Assembly (NCBI RefSeq): GCF_034933565.1
Contig: NZ_JAYFNG010000019.1
Coordinates: 118,038 to 182,037, forward strand
Origin: Raineyella sp034933565
GTDB lineage: Bacteria > Actinomycetota > Actinomycetes > Propionibacteriales > Propionibacteriaceae
Direction of reading: 5' to 3'
DNA length: 64,000 nucleotides
A program made the position numbers and the translations under genes. A model generated the notes under the pieces. It saw nothing but the letters and a program-made list of their open reading frames with translations, was not told where the DNA came from and ran no database searches. This document shows, piece after piece, positions 15,641 to 23,987 of the stretch. Within the stretch, counting starts at the first letter, position 1. Each line of letters begins with the position of its first letter.

Positions 15641-17284
15641 ATGACGATGAAGAAAGCAGTCATCGCCCTCGCCCTGCTGCTTCTGCTCGGCCCATTCATG
15701 GGCCTGCTGGCGATCGGCGTGCTGATGAACCCCGCCGCGAACGCCGAGTGCACCATCGACGGCTCCGGCATCACCGTGGGGAACATCCCTGACTCGTTGA
15801 CCGCGACCACCGCGAACGGCGAGACCATCACACTCAATCGGCAGCAACTCACGCACGCGGCCACCATCATCGAGATCGGTTCCGGCATCGACGGGGTGGG
15901 GCGCGACGGCATCCAGATCGCGCTCATGGCCGCACTGACCGAATCCAGCCTGCGGATGCTGTCGAACACCTCTGCGTACCCCGAGAGCGCCGACTACCCA
16001 AACGACGGCAACGGCGGCGATCATGACTCGCTCGGCCTGTTCCAGATGCGCCCGCAGTCGGGGTGGGGAACGGTTGCCGAACTCATGGACTCCACGTATC
16101 AAGCGCGGGCGTTCTACGGCGGGCCGGACGGCCCCAACTACCCAAGTCCGCGTGGCCTGCTCGACATTCCCGGTTGGCAGCAGATGGGCAAGGGTGAGGC
16201 CGCGCAAAGCGTTGAAGTGTCGGCCTACCCGGATAGGTACAACAACTACGAGCCGGTCGCGCTCACCATCCTGGGCACGCTCACCGGCTCCGGTGGCCCG
16301 ACCACGATCAGCGCCGGGGCGCAGCCGGTCACGGTCGCATCCGAGATTGCGGAGACCGCGCGGGTCGTGTTCCCGCTGCCGGAGGGAACCTGGGTCGCCA
16401 CCGACCCGTTCGGGCCGCGTGTCCACCCGATCACCGGCGAAGACAGCTTCCACACCGGCGCGGACTTCGCCGCCCCGGACGGCACGCCCATCCTCGCCGC
16501 CGCGTCGGGCACGGTGACCGTCGCGGAGTTCTCCGGTGGCTACGGGGGCCTGGTCGTCATCGAGCACCGCATTGACGGGCGCACGGTCGCTACCGCCTAT
16601 GCGCACAGCTGGCAGCACGGCATCCACGTCTCGGTGGGCGATCAAGTACGCGCCGGGCAGCACATAGCCGACGTCGGGAGCAGCGGCATGTCGACGGGGC
16701 CGCATCTGCATTTCGAGGTTCGTGACGGCGGCACCAATGGCGAGTTCATCGACCCTGCCGCATGGCTGAATCAGCACGACGCCGCCGACCTCCCCGAAGC
16801 CGAGGTCGGGCCTCCGAACGGCTGCAGGAGCAGCACCGGAACCGCCGGTGACCCGGCCCCGTTCGACGGTGATGACCCGAACCGGATGGTTGACGACCCG
16901 ACCTCGAACGGGCAGATCACCGCGCGGATGCTGCACCTGTACGAGCAGACTCTCGCGCAGTTCCCCGACATCGGGTGGGGCTGCTACTCGCCCCGCCCCG
17001 GCACCACTTCGGAGCATCCTCTCGGCAGGGCGTGCGATCTGACGTTCGGCAACGCGATCGGCCAGTACCCGACCGCCGAGCAACTCGACTACGGCTGGCA
17101 GGTCACCGAGTGGATGCAGACCCACGCCGAAGCGCTCGGCGTCGAGTACCTGATCTGGCAGGGCAAGATCTGGTCGCTCTCGCGCGATGCGGAGGGCTGG
17201 CGTCCGTACAACGGCGGCGGGATGCACGACCCCGACAACGTGACGGGTGGGCACTACGACCACCTGCACGTCACGGTGAAGTAG
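15641..17284 (+). CDS. Multidomain peptidoglycan hydrolase of the conjugation system (SLT-like + M23 + LAS-like)
   Basis: 547 residues. A signal peptide/anchor (1-35) leads to a lytic-transglycosylase-like domain with E101 in MAALTESSLRML and DSLGLFQMRPQSGWG (129-143). Next is a LytM/M23 metallopeptidase domain (about 245-375) with HTGAD (271-275) and GPHLHFEV (353-360), so the zinc ligands are present. The C-terminal part (about 430-547) has SEHPLGRACDL and HYDHLHV, like the SxHxxGxAxD and HxH zinc motifs of LAS peptidases. The protein would open the cell wall for the transfer channel, as VirB1/TcpG-type enzymes do. The ATG at 15641 follows AAAGG; an upstream extension of the frame overlaps the previous gene and is not used. 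Confidence 0.88.
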   Translation: MTMKKAVIALALLLLLGPFMGLLAIGVLMNPAANAECTIDGSGITVGNIPDSLTATTANGETITLNRQQLTHAATIIEIGSGIDGVGRDGIQIALMAALTESSLRMLSNTSAYPESADYPNDGNGGDHDSLGLFQMRPQSGWGTVAELMDSTYQARAFYGGPDGPNYPSPRGLLDIPGWQQMGKGEAAQSVEVSAYPDRYNNYEPVALTILGTLTGSGGPTTISAGAQPVTVASEIAETARVVFPLPEGTWVATDPFGPRVHPITGEDSFHTGADFAAPDGTPILAAASGTVTVAEFSGGYGGLVVIEHRIDGRTVATAYAHSWQHGIHVSVGDQVRAGQHIADVGSSGMSTGPHLHFEVRDGGTNGEFIDPAAWLNQHDAADLPEAEVGPPNGCRSSTGTAGDPAPFDGDDPNRMVDDPTSNGQITARMLHLYEQTLAQFPDIGWGCYSPRPGTTSEHPLGRACDLTFGNAIGQYPTAEQLDYGWQVTEWMQTHAEALGVEYLIWQGKIWSLSRDAEGWRPYNGGGMHDPDNVTGGHYDHLHVTVK

Positions 17285-17295
17285 CGGGGTGCGTC

Positions 17296-17562
17296 ATGGA
17301 CGTGTTTCCCGACTTCGACGGACTGGCCGGTATCAGCGATCTACGAGAGGTCGTCGGAGCGCTACTGATGTTCGCCCTCATCATCGCCGTGCTGATGCTG
17401 ATCGTCTCGGCGATCATCTGGGCGGTCTCATCGAGCACCGGCAACTATTCCGCCGCCGCCAAAGGCCGCGTCGGAGTGCTGGTCTCCCTCGGCGGCGCAA
17501 TCCTCGCCGGTGCCGGTGTCGCCTGGATGAACTGGCTGCTCGGCGTCGGCCAGCAACTCTGA
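17296..17562 (+). CDS. Small two-helix membrane protein, pilin-like (DUF6112-type), copy 1
   Basis: 88 residues beginning MDVFPDFDGLAGISDLREVV, with two membrane helices (about 22-46 and 62-84) separated by a short basic loop (KGRVG). Size and topology match VirB2/TrbC-like major pilins or DUF6112 proteins of actinobacterial ICEs; I am not certain of the family. It is a paralogue of the next gene: both share the I-V-S-A-I-I-W segment and a G-x-x-x-W/F-x-x-G-V-G-Q end. A terminator-like hairpin follows. Confidence 0.7.
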   Translation: MDVFPDFDGLAGISDLREVVGALLMFALIIAVLMLIVSAIIWAVSSSTGNYSAAAKGRVGVLVSLGGAILAGAGVAWMNWLLGVGQQL

Positions 17563-17579
17563 CCCGCCCTGGCTTCTGA

Positions 17580-17610
17580 GCGCCCGCCCCTCCGGGGGTG
17601 GGCGCTTTTT
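17580..17610 (+). terminator. Rho-independent terminator between the two pilin-like genes
   Basis: GCGCCCGCCCC (17580-17590) pairs with GGGGTGGGCGC (17595-17605) with one wobble, followed by TTTTT. It is the best intrinsic terminator in the window and lies inside the transfer operon, so it may set different levels for upstream and downstream genes or act as a partial attenuator. Confidence 0.8.
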
Positions 17611-17676
17611 CGTGTGCGTGGCAGCGGCGAGCACCTGACGGCAGAACCATCCGTCCTCTCGAAAAGGAGAACTGCC

Positions 17677-17946
17677 GTGATCGACATCGACCCTAACTCC
17701 AGCGGCTTGCCGGGCATCGAGCAGCTGCGCATCATCGTCGGCGCAGTCATGACCGTGGGCCTGATTCTCAGTGTTCTGGCGCTGATCGTCAGCGCGATCA
17801 TCTGGGCCTACGGCTCGAACTCCAGCAATCCGCATCTGGCCGGTCGGGGCAAGATCGGCGTGTTGATCTCGTGCGGTGCCGCCGTCGTCTGTGGCGCGAG
17901 CGTGACCCTCATCAACTTCTTCTGGGGCGTCGGCCAAGCCGTCTGA
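17677..17946 (+). CDS. Small two-helix membrane protein, pilin-like (DUF6112-type), copy 2
   Basis: 89 residues from a GTG with AGGAG 7 nt upstream. Two membrane helices (about 20-45 and 60-85) are separated by a Gly/Arg loop (AGRGKIGVLIS). It resembles the preceding protein over its full length, so the pair arose by duplication. The likely role is pilin or T4SS membrane subunit, by analogy only. A GCACCT block (17631-17636) lies in the gap after the terminator. Confidence 0.72.
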   Translation: MIDIDPNSSGLPGIEQLRIIVGAVMTVGLILSVLALIVSAIIWAYGSNSSNPHLAGRGKIGVLISCGAAVVCGASVTLINFFWGVGQAV

Positions 17947-17982
17947 CCCGCCCATCTACTCCGAACCACTAGGAGGCTCGTG

Positions 17983-19326
17983 ATGGGCGTGTGCGATATC
18001 CCCGTCATCTCTACCGTCTGCGACGTTGCCGGTGAAGCCGCCGCGACGCTGATCTCGGCACCATTCGACTGGCTCGCCAGCGCGATGGGTGCGGCCGCCG
18101 GCTGGCTCTTCGAGGCCGTGTGGACGGTCTTCGACTCGACCACGCTGGTCGACGTCACCAGCGGCGAGTACGTGGGCGTCTACAACCTGATCTTCGGCAT
18201 CGCCGTGTTCGTCATGTTGCTGTTCTTCTGTCTGCAACTCATCACCGGCATGATTCGCCGAGAACCCGCAGCCCTCTCCCGCGCAGCCCTGGGCCTGGCC
18301 AAGAGCGTGCTCGGTTCCTTTGTGGTCATCACGCTCACGGCTCTGCTGCTGGAGATCGTCGATCAACTCTCGGTCGGCATCATCCAAGCCGCAGGCGAAA
18401 CCACCGCCACGATGGGCGACAAGATCGCCCTGCTGGTCGCCGGGCTGACCGCGCTGAACGTGGGTGCTCCCGGCGTCGGGGCGATTCTGACCATCTTCCT
18501 CGCAGCCCTGGCCATTGCCGCCGCCGCGATCGTGTGGCTGTCGCTGCTCATCCGCAAGGCGCTCCTGCTGGTCGCGGTGGTTCTGGCCCCGTTCGCGTTC
18601 TCCGGTGCCTCGTGGGATGCCACGCGCGGCTGGATTTCCAAATGGGCGATGTTCGTGGTCGCCTTGGTGCTCTCCAAGCTCGTGCTGGTCGTCATTCTGC
18701 TGGTCGCGGTGACCCAGGTGTCGGCCCCGATCGACGCCGACCTGTCGAACATCGCCGACCCGCTCGCCGGGGTCGTGCTGATGGCACTGGCCGGGTTCGC
18801 CCCGTACATGACGTACCGGTTCCTGTCGTTCATCGGCTTCGACCTCTACAACTCAATGGGCAGCGAGCAAGAGGCCAAGAGCGCACTCAACCGCCCCGTG
18901 CCGACACCGGGCAAGCCGCAGGGCGGCGACCCGAAGCAAGTCCTCGACGGGAAAGGCGACGGCGGCGACAAGAAAGCCAGCAGCGGAAGCGGCGGTGCCG
19001 GTGGTGGCCCCAAGGCGAAGCCCACGCCACCGCCGTCCTCAGCTGGCGGTGCTGGCGCAGGCAGTGGTTCTGCCGGAGCCGCAGGTGGCGGTGCGGCGGC
19101 GGCAGGCCCGATCGCTGCCGGGGTCGTGGCCGGTGCCGCCGTGGTCAAAGCAGCAGCAACCGCCGGGCCGAAAGCAGGGCAGGCGCTCGCCGATCAAGCC
19201 GACCACGCCGCGAGCGGTGCCGAGCAGTCGGGGTCGGCCCCGGTCACCCCGCACGCGCCGCCGCCCTCGCAACCACTGCCGAAGACCCCCAGCAGTTCCC
19301 CGCCACCGAAGCCGACCAAGGAGTGA
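17983..19326 (+). CDS. VirB6/TrbL-like polytopic membrane protein of the T4SS
   Basis: 447 residues. Residues ~20-295 hold about seven hydrophobic helices, including LVLVVILLVAVTQVS and the segment GVVLMALAGFAPYMTYRF; the order and the last motif resemble TrbL/VirB6 inner-membrane channel proteins of actinobacterial ICEs. The C-terminal ~140 residues are a Gly/Ala/Pro/Ser-rich disordered tail with many Lys, probably cytoplasmic. AGGAGG lies 6 nt before the ATG. Lies between the pilin-like pair and the VirB4 genes, as in other T4SS clusters. Confidence 0.82.
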   Translation: MGVCDIPVISTVCDVAGEAAATLISAPFDWLASAMGAAAGWLFEAVWTVFDSTTLVDVTSGEYVGVYNLIFGIAVFVMLLFFCLQLITGMIRREPAALSRAALGLAKSVLGSFVVITLTALLLEIVDQLSVGIIQAAGETTATMGDKIALLVAGLTALNVGAPGVGAILTIFLAALAIAAAAIVWLSLLIRKALLLVAVVLAPFAFSGASWDATRGWISKWAMFVVALVLSKLVLVVILLVAVTQVSAPIDADLSNIADPLAGVVLMALAGFAPYMTYRFLSFIGFDLYNSMGSEQEAKSALNRPVPTPGKPQGGDPKQVLDGKGDGGDKKASSGSGGAGGGPKAKPTPPPSSAGGAGAGSGSAGAAGGGAAAAGPIAAGVVAGAAVVKAAATAGPKAGQALADQADHAASGAEQSGSAPVTPHAPPPSQPLPKTPSSSPPPKPTKE

Positions 19327-19332
19327 CCCGCC

Positions 19333-20802
19333 ATGCCCAGCACTGAAACGGCCCACGAGCGCGGCGGCGAGCTGGTGCCCGTGAAGTTCTCCCGTCTCAC
19401 CAGACGCGGCATCCTGCTCGGCCTGTCGCTGAGCCAGCTGATTACCCTCGGTGTCGGCGGGGCGAGTCTCGTGGCCGCGTTCTACGGCGGTGGCGGTGTC
19501 CTGTTCCTCATCACCGCGCCCGTCTGGGTGCTCGCTGCTGCGATCACCTGGATTCCGGTTGCGGGCCGCCCGCTCGTGGAGTGGTTGCCGGTGGCCTGCT
19601 GGTGGCTGTGGCGCAAGACCGGTGGGCAACTGGCCTACCGGCGCAGAATCGTCACCCCGCGCCCGGCGGGAACGCTCGCGCTGCCCGGCGACATGGCCCG
19701 GCTGCGGGAGTACACCGACCCCGAGACCGGGGCTGGGATGGTGCACGACCCGACCGCCGGAACCCTCACCGTCGTCACCATGATCACCCATCCCGCGTTC
19801 GTGCTGCTCGACCCCGGCGAGCAGGAACGCCGCGTGACCGCGTGGGGCCGGGTGCTGGCGACCGTGTGCCGCTCCGGGCGCATCGCCACCCTGCAAGTGC
19901 TCGAGCGCACCCTGCCGGACTCCGGGCAGGGCTTGGCCGAGTGGTGGGCCGCGCACGGCACCGCTGACGGCTCGTGGGCGGCGACGACCTATCAGGAGCT
20001 GATCGACCGGGCCGGGCCTGCCGGGGAACGTCACGCGACCACGCTCAGCCTGAGCCTGGACATGCGCGCCGCCGCCCGCCAGATTCGCACCGCTGGCGGT
20101 GGCATCAAGGGCGCGGCGAACGTGCTGCGTCAGGAGATGGGCACCCTGTTGGCGGCGCTGCGCTCGGCAGACCTGACGAGCAAGGGCTGGCTCAGCACGG
20201 GGCAGATCGCGGTCATCCTGCGCTCGGCGTATGACCCGGCTATCGCCGCGACGCTGGAACGCCACGGCGACCTCGGGCACGACCTCGCCACCGCCGGGCC
20301 GGTCGCGGTCACCGAGTCGTGGGGGCATCTGCGCAGCGACTCGGCCTATCACACCGTCGTCTGGATTTCGGAGTGGCCGCGCTCGATGGTGCATCCGGGG
20401 TTCCTCTCACCCGTGTTGCTGTCCAGTGGTATCCACCGTGCGTTCTCGTTGATCTGTACCCCGTTGCGCACCGATCAGGCCGCGCGCGACATTCGCCGCA
20501 AGAAAACGGAGTACATCAGTGACGCGGCCCAGCGCGCCCGCATCGGGCAGATCGAAGACGCTTCGCAAACCGCTGAGTACCACGACGTGCTCCAGCAGGA
20601 GGCAGACCTCACCGCCGGGCACGGGGTGCTGCGCTACACGGGTCTGATCTCCGTGTCGGCCGACTCGCTCGAGGAACTGGAAGCGGCCGTCGCCGCTATC
20701 GAGCAGGCCGCCGTCCAAGCCTCGTGCGAGACGCGTGTGTTGGTCGGCCAGCAGGCGCAAGCGTTCACCGCCGCCGCGCTGCCGCTGTGCCGCAAGGTCT
20801 GA
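19333..20802 (+). CDS. SCO6880-family protein (VirB4 N-terminal half with PrgI-like membrane segment)
   Basis: 489 residues. Two membrane helices near residues 27-75, with LGLSLSQLITLGVGG, resemble PrgI/TcpE proteins. The rest is a soluble domain like the N-terminal half of VirB4, with HPAFVLLDPGEQERRVTAWGRVL and later RTDQAARDIRRKKTEY. It lacks a P-loop, which is supplied by the ATPase two genes downstream, so VirB4 is split here. Starts 6 bp after the previous stop. The family name follows the Streptomyces coelicolor protein; function in the secretion channel is inferred. Confidence 0.82.
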   Translation: MPSTETAHERGGELVPVKFSRLTRRGILLGLSLSQLITLGVGGASLVAAFYGGGGVLFLITAPVWVLAAAITWIPVAGRPLVEWLPVACWWLWRKTGGQLAYRRRIVTPRPAGTLALPGDMARLREYTDPETGAGMVHDPTAGTLTVVTMITHPAFVLLDPGEQERRVTAWGRVLATVCRSGRIATLQVLERTLPDSGQGLAEWWAAHGTADGSWAATTYQELIDRAGPAGERHATTLSLSLDMRAAARQIRTAGGGIKGAANVLRQEMGTLLAALRSADLTSKGWLSTGQIAVILRSAYDPAIAATLERHGDLGHDLATAGPVAVTESWGHLRSDSAYHTVVWISEWPRSMVHPGFLSPVLLSSGIHRAFSLICTPLRTDQAARDIRRKKTEYISDAAQRARIGQIEDASQTAEYHDVLQQEADLTAGHGVLRYTGLISVSADSLEELEAAVAAIEQAAVQASCETRVLVGQQAQAFTAAALPLCRKV

Positions 20803-20854
20803 GCCGTCCGGCGCACCTCGAAGCCACCCGCACCGATTCATCTGGAGGCCCGAC

Positions 20855-21655
20855 ATGCCTACGTTCAACGACCCGACCGCCGACGCGGAGGAAGCCCGCC
20901 AAGCGTTGCGCGGTCTCGCGCACGCCACCATCCGCATCGACGACCCAGACCGGCTCTACGGCATCGTCGGGGAACTGCTCGGCTCGGCACGCTCGTTCGA
21001 ACAGTCGCTGATCCAGATGGCCGGGGCCAGCCTCACCTATCAAGGCCGCGCCGCGCATGACGACGGCGACCGCAATCTCGGCGCGGCCGACGCCTGGGCC
21101 GCCGCCGACGCGCTCCGGCAGGCCGCTCAGCACGCCAGCGCCTTGGAGTCTTCGCTGGATCAGGCGTCCGGGCACCTGGGCCGCATCGCCTGGCAGCGAC
21201 CGCAACGGCAATGGGTGACGGTGGTGTTCTTGCAGGGCGACGAAGCCGAGCAGGTGCTCGACCTCGTAGATCGGGGCGACCTCGATGACGCGCTGAGCCA
21301 GCTGCGCGGCTACGACTACGGGGACGAGACCACCAACGCCGCGCTCGCCAACGGACACGTCTACGACGAACCGCCCACCGACCTGAACTCCCAACGAGTC
21401 GATGACGACGACTACGCCCTGATCTACAGTCTCGCCCTCGGGCACGCCGGGCTGTACCGCGCTTACATCCCTCCCGCCGACGCGACGACAGCGGGTGACG
21501 GCCCGCAGCACACCGGGCCTGCGCAGGACGCGGCCAATGCCGAGGCCGCGCGGCGGGCGCTCGATGAGCGCCGGAACCGGGTGCGCGGCGACGGTTCATG
21601 GTTCACCCCTGACCGGATCGCGGAGGTCAAGCGCAACCGAGGGCTGGAGCGATGA
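20855..21655 (+). CDS. Conserved-type ICE protein of unknown function
   Basis: 266 residues beginning MPTFNDPTADAEEARQALRG, with GGAGG upstream. Mostly helical and acidic, with no signal peptide, membrane segment or known catalytic motif. Residues ~125-215 contain W-V-T-V-V-F-L and a DLDDALSQLRGYDYGDE stretch. The last four bases overlap the VirB4 ATPase start (ATGA), placing it between the two VirB4 halves. It could be a cytoplasmic T4SS accessory factor; I do not recognise the family. Confidence 0.68.
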   Translation: MPTFNDPTADAEEARQALRGLAHATIRIDDPDRLYGIVGELLGSARSFEQSLIQMAGASLTYQGRAAHDDGDRNLGAADAWAAADALRQAAQHASALESSLDQASGHLGRIAWQRPQRQWVTVVFLQGDEAEQVLDLVDRGDLDDALSQLRGYDYGDETTNAALANGHVYDEPPTDLNSQRVDDDDYALIYSLALGHAGLYRAYIPPADATTAGDGPQHTGPAQDAANAEAARRALDERRNRVRGDGSWFTPDRIAEVKRNRGLER

Positions 21656-23154
21656 GCCCCCGCGATGATGAGAAACTGCACGCCTCGGTGCTGGTCGCCC
21701 CAGCGAAAGAGCGACGACGCTACCGCAAGCAGCGACGCCAGGCCGCGAACCAGCTGCACCGCGAGCAGCGTCAGCAGTGGATGGACGAGGCCAAGGCCAA
21801 AGCGGAGGCCGAGAAAGCCGAGCGCGCGGCACGCCAGTATCTGCCCGCCGCAGGCGAGCCCGGCGCGTCGATGCTGCGCACGCCGGGCCGTTTCCGTCTG
21901 CCCCGGCATCAAGACACGAGCGCCACCTTGTCGGGCGCGTATCCGTTCGTCGCCGAGGGCGGCCTCGGCAGTAGCGGAGTGTTCGTCGGCCAGGATCTCT
22001 ACAGCGGCGGCTCGTTCGTGTACGACCCGTGGGTGCTCTACGCCAACGGCGTCATCACCGCACCGAACCTCATCATCGCCGGGATCGTCGGCTCCGGTAA
22101 GTCCTCACTGGTGAAGTCGCTCTACACCCGCAGCCTCCCGTTCGGGCGGCGCGTGTACGTGCCGGGCGACCCGAAAGGGGACCATACGGCGGTCGCCGAG
22201 GCGGTCGGCGGCAGGGCTATCGCGCTCGGGCACGGCATGGCGAACCGGCTCAACCCTTTGGACGAGGGCTATCGACCCTCCAACTTCACCGACGCGGAGT
22301 GGGAGAGCACCGTCGCTGCACGCCGCCGCGACCTCATCGGCGCGCTGGCAGAGGTCGTGCTTACGCGCCCGCTGACCCCGCTTGAGCACACCGCGATCGA
22401 CACCGCGCTGACCGCGACCGTGCGGGAGAACGCGGTACCGATTCTGCCGATGGTCGTCGAGCGCATCCTCACCCCGTCCCACGACGCCGACGGACGGCTG
22501 GCGGAGGACGGCCGCATCGTCGGCCACGCTCTGAGGCGGTTGGTCGCGGGCGATTTGGCGGGGTTGTTCGACGGCCCCTCGACGGTACAGTTCGATCCGA
22601 CGCTGCCGATGATGAGCCTCGACCTGAGCCGCGTGACCGAGAACAGCACGCTCATCAGCGCGTTGATGACGTGCTGCTCGGCGTGGATGGAGTCGGCGCT
22701 GCTCGACCCGGCAGGCGGTCAGCGGTGGGTGATCTATGACGAGGCGTGGCGTCTGATGTCGCAGCCGTCGTTGCTCAGACGGATGGACGCGCACTGGCGG
22801 CTCGCCCGGCATTACGGCATCGCCAACGCCTTGATCTTCCACAAGCTGACCGATCTGGAGAACGTCGGCGACTCCGGTAGCGCCATGCGGTCGCTCGCCA
22901 ACAGCCTGCTGGCGAACGCCGAGACGCGCGTGATCTACCGGCAAGAATCCGACCAGCTGGGCGTCACCGCCAAGGCCCTCGGCCTGACGACCACCGAGCG
23001 CAAGCTGCTGCCCTCGCTCGGCGTCGGGCAGGGACTGTGGAGCATCAAAGAACGCAGCTTCATCGTTCAGGCGCAACTACACCCCGCCGAGTTGGAACTC
23101 TTCGAAACAGGGTTCCGGGCAAGGGGTCTGGCTCCCGGCACCAGAGGTTCGTGA
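21652..23154 (+). CDS. VirB4-like conjugation ATPase (C-terminal ATPase half)
   Basis: 500 residues. A charged coiled-coil N-terminus (20-65) precedes an FtsK/VirB4-type ATPase domain with Walker A GIVGSGKSS (144-152), DPKGDHTAV, and Walker B RWVIYDEAWRLM (about 360). The LADNAETRVIYRQ-type region (residues ~420) and ERKLLPSLGVGQGLW are typical of VirB4/TraC enzymes. It would power pilus assembly and transfer with the SCO6880-type protein. Coupled by ATGA to the preceding gene. Confidence 0.9.
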   Translation: MSPRDDEKLHASVLVAPAKERRRYRKQRRQAANQLHREQRQQWMDEAKAKAEAEKAERAARQYLPAAGEPGASMLRTPGRFRLPRHQDTSATLSGAYPFVAEGGLGSSGVFVGQDLYSGGSFVYDPWVLYANGVITAPNLIIAGIVGSGKSSLVKSLYTRSLPFGRRVYVPGDPKGDHTAVAEAVGGRAIALGHGMANRLNPLDEGYRPSNFTDAEWESTVAARRRDLIGALAEVVLTRPLTPLEHTAIDTALTATVRENAVPILPMVVERILTPSHDADGRLAEDGRIVGHALRRLVAGDLAGLFDGPSTVQFDPTLPMMSLDLSRVTENSTLISALMTCCSAWMESALLDPAGGQRWVIYDEAWRLMSQPSLLRRMDAHWRLARHYGIANALIFHKLTDLENVGDSGSAMRSLANSLLANAETRVIYRQESDQLGVTAKALGLTTTERKLLPSLGVGQGLWSIKERSFIVQAQLHPAELELFETGFRARGLAPGTRGS

Positions 23155-23188
23155 CCGCACGGTGCGTCTGCCGGTGCACCTGACGGGT

Positions 23189-23428
23189 ATGACACAGCAT
23201 TCAGCATCCGCGTTCACTCTTCGCCCGACTCCGCCTTACGACATCGAAGGGCGCATGTTCGAGCCTGGCGAGACCGTCGGTGTCGCCGTCCTGCTCCGTA
23301 GCACCGAAGCCAACCAGTACGGCGAGGTACAAGCGACCATCACTGCCGCCGACTTCCCGGCTCGGTGGGAAGCCCTGGTGTTCGTCGGATACGACAGCGG
23401 AACGCTCAACAACATCGACCCCCGCTGA
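23189..23428 (+). CDS. Hypothetical small protein
   Basis: 79 residues beginning MTQHSASAFTLRPTPPYD. No known motif; predicted mostly beta, soluble. The ATG lies 13 nt after the start of a GCACCTGACGGGT block, the same spacing as in three other small ICE genes; a GTG at 23162 is an alternative start. No usual Shine-Dalgarno sequence. The gene sits between VirB4 and another small hypothetical gene, probably in the same transcript. Confidence 0.6.
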   Translation: MTQHSASAFTLRPTPPYDIEGRMFEPGETVGVAVLLRSTEANQYGEVQATITAADFPARWEALVFVGYDSGTLNNIDPR

Positions 23429-23471
23429 GGCGCTGACCCCCTGTTCCGGGTGACGGTGCGTACCTGGCGGT

Positions 23472-23987
23472 ATGAGAAAACCGCCTGCTCACGCCTCTGC
23501 TCCCGCGCCGGTGTCGATGCCGCTGATCCGCCTGACCGTGCACGACGACGGCACGATGAGCGCCACCGTCAATGGGGAACCCCTCACTCCTCCGTTCGGC
23601 GAGGGCGTATGGCGGCGCAGCTCGTTCGCGCAGATTGTCGATCAGGTCACCGCCGACCGGATGATCCCGGCACGGGTCGAGGTCACCGAAGCCGATGGCT
23701 CCACATTCACCGACATCATCACCGCCACCGCCCGCAAGAACTCCCCGGCATCGGCACCGCCCGAACCCGCCCCGGCCGACGTGCCCCGGCTGCTGGAAGT
23801 CACCGGGGAGGGCTTCGTGCCCGGCGAGGACGTTGCCGTGTGCCGCATCATCCGGCACACCGACGCCGCCCCGACCGGCACCGCCCGCGCCCTCATCGAC
23901 CTGGCCCACGATCAACTCGACCCTGGCGATGAGGTCGTACTCATCGGCTGGGTGTCGGGCACCTTGGTCGTGCGGAGCCTGTCATGA
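23472..23987 (+). CDS. Hypothetical protein upstream of the coupling-protein gene
   Basis: 171 residues beginning MRKPPAHASAPAPVSMPLIR. Two beta-rich halves joined by a Pro/Ala linker (about 95-112), both with the pattern R-V-E-V-T / LLEVTGEGF. No signal peptide or catalytic motif. The start is preceded by the GTACCTGGCGGT variant of the block seen before neighbouring genes. Stop and next start overlap (ATGA), so it is coupled to the VirD4-like gene. Role unknown. Confidence 0.65.
   Translation: MRKPPAHASAPAPVSMPLIRLTVHDDGTMSATVNGEPLTPPFGEGVWRRSSFAQIVDQVTADRMIPARVEVTEADGSTFTDIITATARKNSPASAPPEPAPADVPRLLEVTGEGFVPGEDVAVCRIIRHTDAAPTGTARALIDLAHDQLDPGDEVVLIGWVSGTLVVRSLS

Noticed and set aside
15587..17269. 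560-residue minus-strand frame opposite the cell-wall hydrolase
   Set aside because: Shadow frame; the plus strand encodes recognisable M23 and transglycosylase motifs.
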